A DNA stretch of 64,000 bases from contig LR026961.1 of NCBI GenBank assembly GCA_900498135.1, forward strand, positions 2,928,714 to 2,992,713, written 5' to 3'. Below, piece by piece: positions 60,872-64,000 of the stretch. Both the position numbers and the translations under genes were made by a program. The number at the start of each line of letters is the position of its first letter. Position 1 is the stretch's first letter. A model generated the notes under the pieces. The model saw only the letters and a program-made list of their open reading frames with translations. It had not been told where the DNA came from and did no database searches. The stretch comes from an uncultured Desulfatiglans sp. Lineage in GTDB: Bacteria > Desulfobacterota > DSM-4660 > Desulfatiglandales > Desulfatiglandaceae.

Positions 60872-61333
60872 TCAGGCCCTTCGCTCAAGAAAATCGGAGC
60901 TGAATCCGTTCTCCGGTGCTACCTCCGATTCGTTCCGCTCCTGGAATGCCGCAAGCCTTTGTTTCCAACCGATCGTGGCGTTGACGAAATCTTCCATCAT
61001 CGATTCGAAAAGGCGTCCGTCAACCGCCGCGATAGGTTTCTTTGCGGCCAGGATGATTTGTTTCGATGGTTTGTCGATGCCAAAGGTAGCTCCATGGGTC
61101 CCGCGGAAAAAGAAATTCGCTTCGAGGAGCATCTCGCAGAGGGCTTGGCGATCCGTTTCGGGCAGGTCTGCGATGCAGGCGTAAAAGAAGAATTCCTCCG
61201 AGCGTGGGGCGAATTCGATGTTGACGATGTGCCCGTCAAACTCCAGGCAGCAGTACCCGTCTTCGTCCAGGTCGAGATCGGGAATCCCGATAGTTTCTCC
61301 GAATCTCTTGATCAGGGCTTTGAACCGTTCCAT
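60872..61333 (-). CDS. CesT/Tir-type type III secretion chaperone-like protein
   Basis: A 153-residue acidic protein. The N-terminal helix (MERFKALIKRFGETIGIP), strands LDLDEDGYCCLEFDGHIVNIEF, FFFYACIADLP and the dimer helix with LLEANFFFRGTHGATFGIDK match the class I secretion chaperone fold, which holds an effector before export. No secretion apparatus or recognisable effector gene lies in this window, so it is an orphan. It is on the minus strand, alone. A non-secretion role of the same fold (YbjN-like) is an alternative. Confidence 0.72.
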   Translation of the reverse strand: MERFKALIKRFGETIGIPDLDLDEDGYCCLEFDGHIVNIEFAPRSEEFFFYACIADLPETDRQALCEMLLEANFFFRGTHGATFGIDKPSKQIILAAKKPIAAVDGRLFESMMEDFVNATIGWKQRLAAFQERNESEVAPENGFSSDFLERRA

Positions 61334-61666
61334 AGAAGCTTTCCTTTAGGCAATGGATATTTTGCATCTTGTGGGAGCTGAAATTATCCGCAGAAAGACG
61401 CAGCTTTTGTCGTGAGAAGGGTTTACATCCAGCCGTATACAACGAAGCAAGAGATATGCCGAAAGACAAAACCATTTCCATCTCCACCCCCGGCCCTAAA
61501 CGCCTGCAGGTTGCTCGCCTTTGCTGCAAAGCTATGGTGGCGCGTTGCACAGATATATGTGCACCATTTTTTGGATATCGTCATGTTTCCCAGCTGTTGC
61601 TCCAGCATGGTCCAGCGATGCCGGCAGGCTCCCTTGCTTGAAAAGTGAAAGGTCCGTTAGACTGTG
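61334..61666. other. Intergenic region, no gene seen
   Basis: 333 bases between divergent genes. TGCACA-GATATA-TGTGCA near 61546-61563 is a short inverted repeat that could be a regulator site. No protein gene is supported. Confidence 0.35.
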
Positions 61667-62320
61667 ATGGCTAAAACAGAAGCGTTCGACACATTTACCG
61701 ATGCCTACGACGAGTGGTTCGACAGACATCCTGCTTTTTATCACCTGGAGCTCGAAGCGGTGCGCGGCCTTATTCCTCCCGTCGGTGCAAGAGGCATGGA
61801 GGTAGGCATCGGATCCGGGAAGTTCGCTGTCCCGTTTGGCGTGAAGATCGGGGTCGACCCCTCTGAAAAGATGGCTGAGAAGGCCAGGCTGCTTGGCATC
61901 GACGTCTGCCGAAGCGTGGCCGAGGCCCTGCCGTTTCGCGCCGGGGTCTTCGATTTTGTGTTGATGGTGACGACGATCTGCTTCGTGGACGACATCCTTG
62001 CAACGTTCAGGGAGGCTGCGCGGGTCCTGAAACGCGAGGGCTCCATCATTGTGGGTTTCGTGGACAAGCTGAGCGAGCTCGGCAGAAGATATGCGGCCCA
62101 CAGGGAAGGAAGCCGGTTTTACCGGGAGGCGACGTTTTTCACGACCGCCGAGGTGATGGAATATTTGCGGGAGGCAGATTTCGACACCGTGGAGATAAAA
62201 CAGACTCTGATTCCAGGGGGGCTGCCCGGGACCGTGGAGGACGGGTTCGGAAAGGGCGCTTTTATCGCGATCAAGGCCGTGAAAAGGGGGGATCCCGCGG
62301 ATAGAAAGGCCTGCCTTTGA
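61667..62320 (+). CDS. Class I SAM-dependent methyltransferase
   Basis: A 217-residue methyltransferase of the Methyltransf_11 type. Motif I is MEVGIGSGKFAVPFGVKIGVD, motif II/III EALPFRAGVFDFVLMVTTICFV, and REAARVLKREGSIIVGFVDK follows. The N-terminal lead AFDTFTDAYDEWFDRHP is common in small-molecule methyltransferases of anaerobes. ATG 61667 is preferred to GTG 61664; the ribosome binding site AAAGG is rather far. Substrate unknown. Confidence 0.88.
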   Translation: MAKTEAFDTFTDAYDEWFDRHPAFYHLELEAVRGLIPPVGARGMEVGIGSGKFAVPFGVKIGVDPSEKMAEKARLLGIDVCRSVAEALPFRAGVFDFVLMVTTICFVDDILATFREAARVLKREGSIIVGFVDKLSELGRRYAAHREGSRFYREATFFTTAEVMEYLREADFDTVEIKQTLIPGGLPGTVEDGFGKGAFIAIKAVKRGDPADRKACL

Positions 62321-62427
62321 CGAGATGGATTCCTGCGGCGCGCCGTCAGGTAAGTCTGCGCAGTGATCACCACCTGGGCCGCCGAGGAGCGGCCTCTTTG
62401 CAGCCGCTCCCCGACCATCCGCCGACT

Positions 62428-63873
62428 CTAGGCGTGGACGTTGGCCAGTTCCTCGGCCATGCGCTTCCTGCTTTCGAGATCCGCTATGCGGTAAAGGACC
62501 ATGATCTGGTTCTGGCTCGGGCCGGAGCCCTGGTAGGTCCCGACTCCGTGGAGCCCGGCGACCCAGTTCTGCAGGAACCGGATGATCCGCATCCGTTTGT
62601 GCGCCGGCGCCGCCGCGCCGAGATACTTCATGACGTAGTCCCTCGTTTCCGGGTTGTCGAGTTCCTTTTCGCTCGGCATGGTTACGGAGACGCCGCCGGC
62701 GATGTCCCCGGCGAGGGCCATGACCTCCCAGAAGCCGTCGTTGGTGTTCAGTTTGGCGATGTTGCTCATCGCCTCATCGGGCATGAAGACGCCCGAGCCG
62801 ACTGGTTCTTCTTTTCCCATGAAGGCGGCTGCCGTCGCGCAGGCCAGGGACGTGTCGTTCAACTGGAGCATCCGGGTGATCTTCTGGGCGATGTGCGAGA
62901 CGTTGGGGAGGCCGTTGTATTCGGCGATCAACTGGGTCGCACCGATGATCAGGTCCATGAAACCCACCTTGCAGGCCCCGCCGCAGTTCATCCGGTGGGT
63001 CTTGGCGAACCGGGTGATGAATTTCTGGGTGTATTCCACTTCACCGCACATGAAGACGCGTTCCCAGGGGACGAATACCCGGTCGAATACGACGAGGCAG
63101 GTTTCGCGCTGTCCGTAGACCGGGTTGCCGATCACCCGGAGGTCCGATTCGGATTCCCGCTCCGTGCTGAAGGCGTTGTACTGGCCGATGTAGGTCACGC
63201 CCTCGGCCCCGTTTGGGATCACGAACGCCAGCGCATAGTCCTCCTCGCCCTTTCGGCATGAGATCCCCGGCAGCACCAGTGTTTCGTCCGCCGCGTAGGC
63301 GCCCGTCGCATGCTGTTTCGCCCCGCTCACCACGATTCCATCGGGCCGTTTTTCGACGACGTGGACATAGTAGTCGGGGTCCTGCTCGAGGGGCCGCTTG
63401 CTGCGATCCCCTTTCGGGTCGGTGACGGAGCCGCTCACCACCAGATCGTTCTCCTGGGCATACTTCAGGTAGGCGTTGAAGCGCTGGTGGTATTCAGTGC
63501 CCTTGTCCTGATCGATCTCCCAGGTGGTCGATGCGAGGGAGGGAAGCATTTCGTTGCCAGGGCAGCGGTAGTTGCAGGTGCCGAGCTTCTGGCTGCTCAG
63601 GCGCGCCATGTCGAGGCGTTTGAGGAGGTCCTCGCGGCTCTGGTGGATGTGCAGGGCCCGGCTGATCGGCTCTCCGGTCAGGTGCGAGACGCTCTGCATG
63701 GTGTCCTGGTAACGAGGATCCAGGGTCAGTTCGTAAACGCGCGCGGTCGCCTCGATGACGCTCCGGGTGACGGGGTGCGCGTTCAAGTCCTCGACCTTCC
63801 TGCCCCCGATGAAAAGCTTCGGCCTCAGTTTGGATACACGCTCCCGATACTCCTGTTCCGATTTGATAGCCAT
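62428..63873 (-). CDS. 4-hydroxybutyryl-CoA dehydratase/4-hydroxyphenylacetate 3-hydroxylase family flavoprotein
   Basis: A 481-residue FAD protein. C100-NYR-C104 and H293 with C297 or C301 (THRMNCGGACKVG) correspond to the [4Fe-4S] ligands of 4-hydroxybutyryl-CoA dehydratase (AbfD), which are C99, C103, H292 and C299. TTWEIDQDKGTEYHQRF and VVSGAKQHATGAY are other shared blocks. The cluster ligands favour a dehydratase over an oxygenase, as fits an anaerobe. The last ligand pair has one extra residue compared with AbfD, so the exact reaction is uncertain. ATG 63873 follows AACGGAGGGGAAA. Only 127 bases of upstream sequence remain in the window. Confidence 0.88.
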   Translation of the reverse strand: MAIKSEQEYRERVSKLRPKLFIGGRKVEDLNAHPVTRSVIEATARVYELTLDPRYQDTMQSVSHLTGEPISRALHIHQSREDLLKRLDMARLSSQKLGTCNYRCPGNEMLPSLASTTWEIDQDKGTEYHQRFNAYLKYAQENDLVVSGSVTDPKGDRSKRPLEQDPDYYVHVVEKRPDGIVVSGAKQHATGAYAADETLVLPGISCRKGEEDYALAFVIPNGAEGVTYIGQYNAFSTERESESDLRVIGNPVYGQRETCLVVFDRVFVPWERVFMCGEVEYTQKFITRFAKTHRMNCGGACKVGFMDLIIGATQLIAEYNGLPNVSHIAQKITRMLQLNDTSLACATAAAFMGKEEPVGSGVFMPDEAMSNIAKLNTNDGFWEVMALAGDIAGGVSVTMPSEKELDNPETRDYVMKYLGAAAPAHKRMRIIRFLQNWVAGLHGVGTYQGSGPSQNQIMVLYRIADLESRKRMAEELANVHA

Positions 63874-64000
63874 TTTCCCCTCCGTTCTGAGATGAACCGG
63901 ACCATCGCTGTTGATTTGCCGATTTGCGGCGACACACCGCGAATCGCGTGCTGAATCTCTGAAATCATGTTCTTCAGGAAGGAAAGTCACCGAAATGCCG

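Overview
The window is a GC-rich chromosomal segment of an anaerobic, Gram-negative bacterium. The best fit is a delta-proteobacterium (Desulfobacterota), inferred from gene content: a 2-oxoacid:acceptor oxidoreductase with NuoE/F/G-type diaphorase subunits, an A-type flavodiiron protein, a 4-hydroxybutyryl-CoA dehydratase-like enzyme, class I and class III CoA-transferases, a di-haem MauG-type cytochrome, NtrC/sigma-54 regulation, outer-membrane beta-barrels and a CesT-type chaperone. No tRNA, rRNA, CRISPR array or prophage was recognised.

Layout. 1-6.7 kb (all minus): the end of an ABC exporter operon, a SEC-C zinc protein, then a large unrecognised 826-aa protein followed by a GH5-like glycosidase. 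6.9-9.2 kb: a scar with a LysE fragment, a decayed IS701-type transposase, an orphan histidine kinase and a hypothetical fragment. 9.2-12.4 kb: two membrane-sugar glycosyltransferases and a VapBC-type toxin-antitoxin pair with a palindromic operator. 12.6-20.2 kb: a divergent PTS enzyme I, a large secreted protein, a beta-barrel protein, remnants of a response regulator, and an intact LysE exporter. 20.5-26.6 kb: AhpD-like protein, a kinase/HAD pair, an MFS remnant, a stand-alone SagB-type dehydrogenase and a Tat-exported metallo-beta-lactamase-fold protein. 26.7-32.5 kb: an envelope module in which an NtrC-type regulator and its kinase lie with a beta-barrel and small secreted OB-fold and glycine-rich proteins. 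A near-consensus sigma-54 promoter plus a palindromic upstream site sits in front of the last two genes. 32.5-45.2 kb: FemAB-like and membrane proteins, CoA-transferases, a cytochrome, an AT-rich HD-domain gene, PEBP protein, ClC channel and cyclopropane synthase. 45.8-52.3 kb: one seven-gene operon for a 2-oxoacid oxidoreductase fused by context to NADH-dehydrogenase-like subunits. Its NuoF-like gene is broken by a fold-back rearrangement. 52.5-64 kb: GalT-like, NIPSNAP, CBS and HPP proteins, FprA, a 1372-aa hybrid kinase, an orphan type III secretion-type chaperone, a methyltransferase and an AbfD-like flavoprotein.

A hairpin-forming repeat of roughly 100 bp occurs at least four times (near 2.7, 17.7, 19.2 and 41.3 kb), always between genes. 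The main candidates for something undescribed are the sigma-54 envelope module, the broken diaphorase gene, the dispersed hairpin repeat, and the 826-aa protein with its glycosidase partner.
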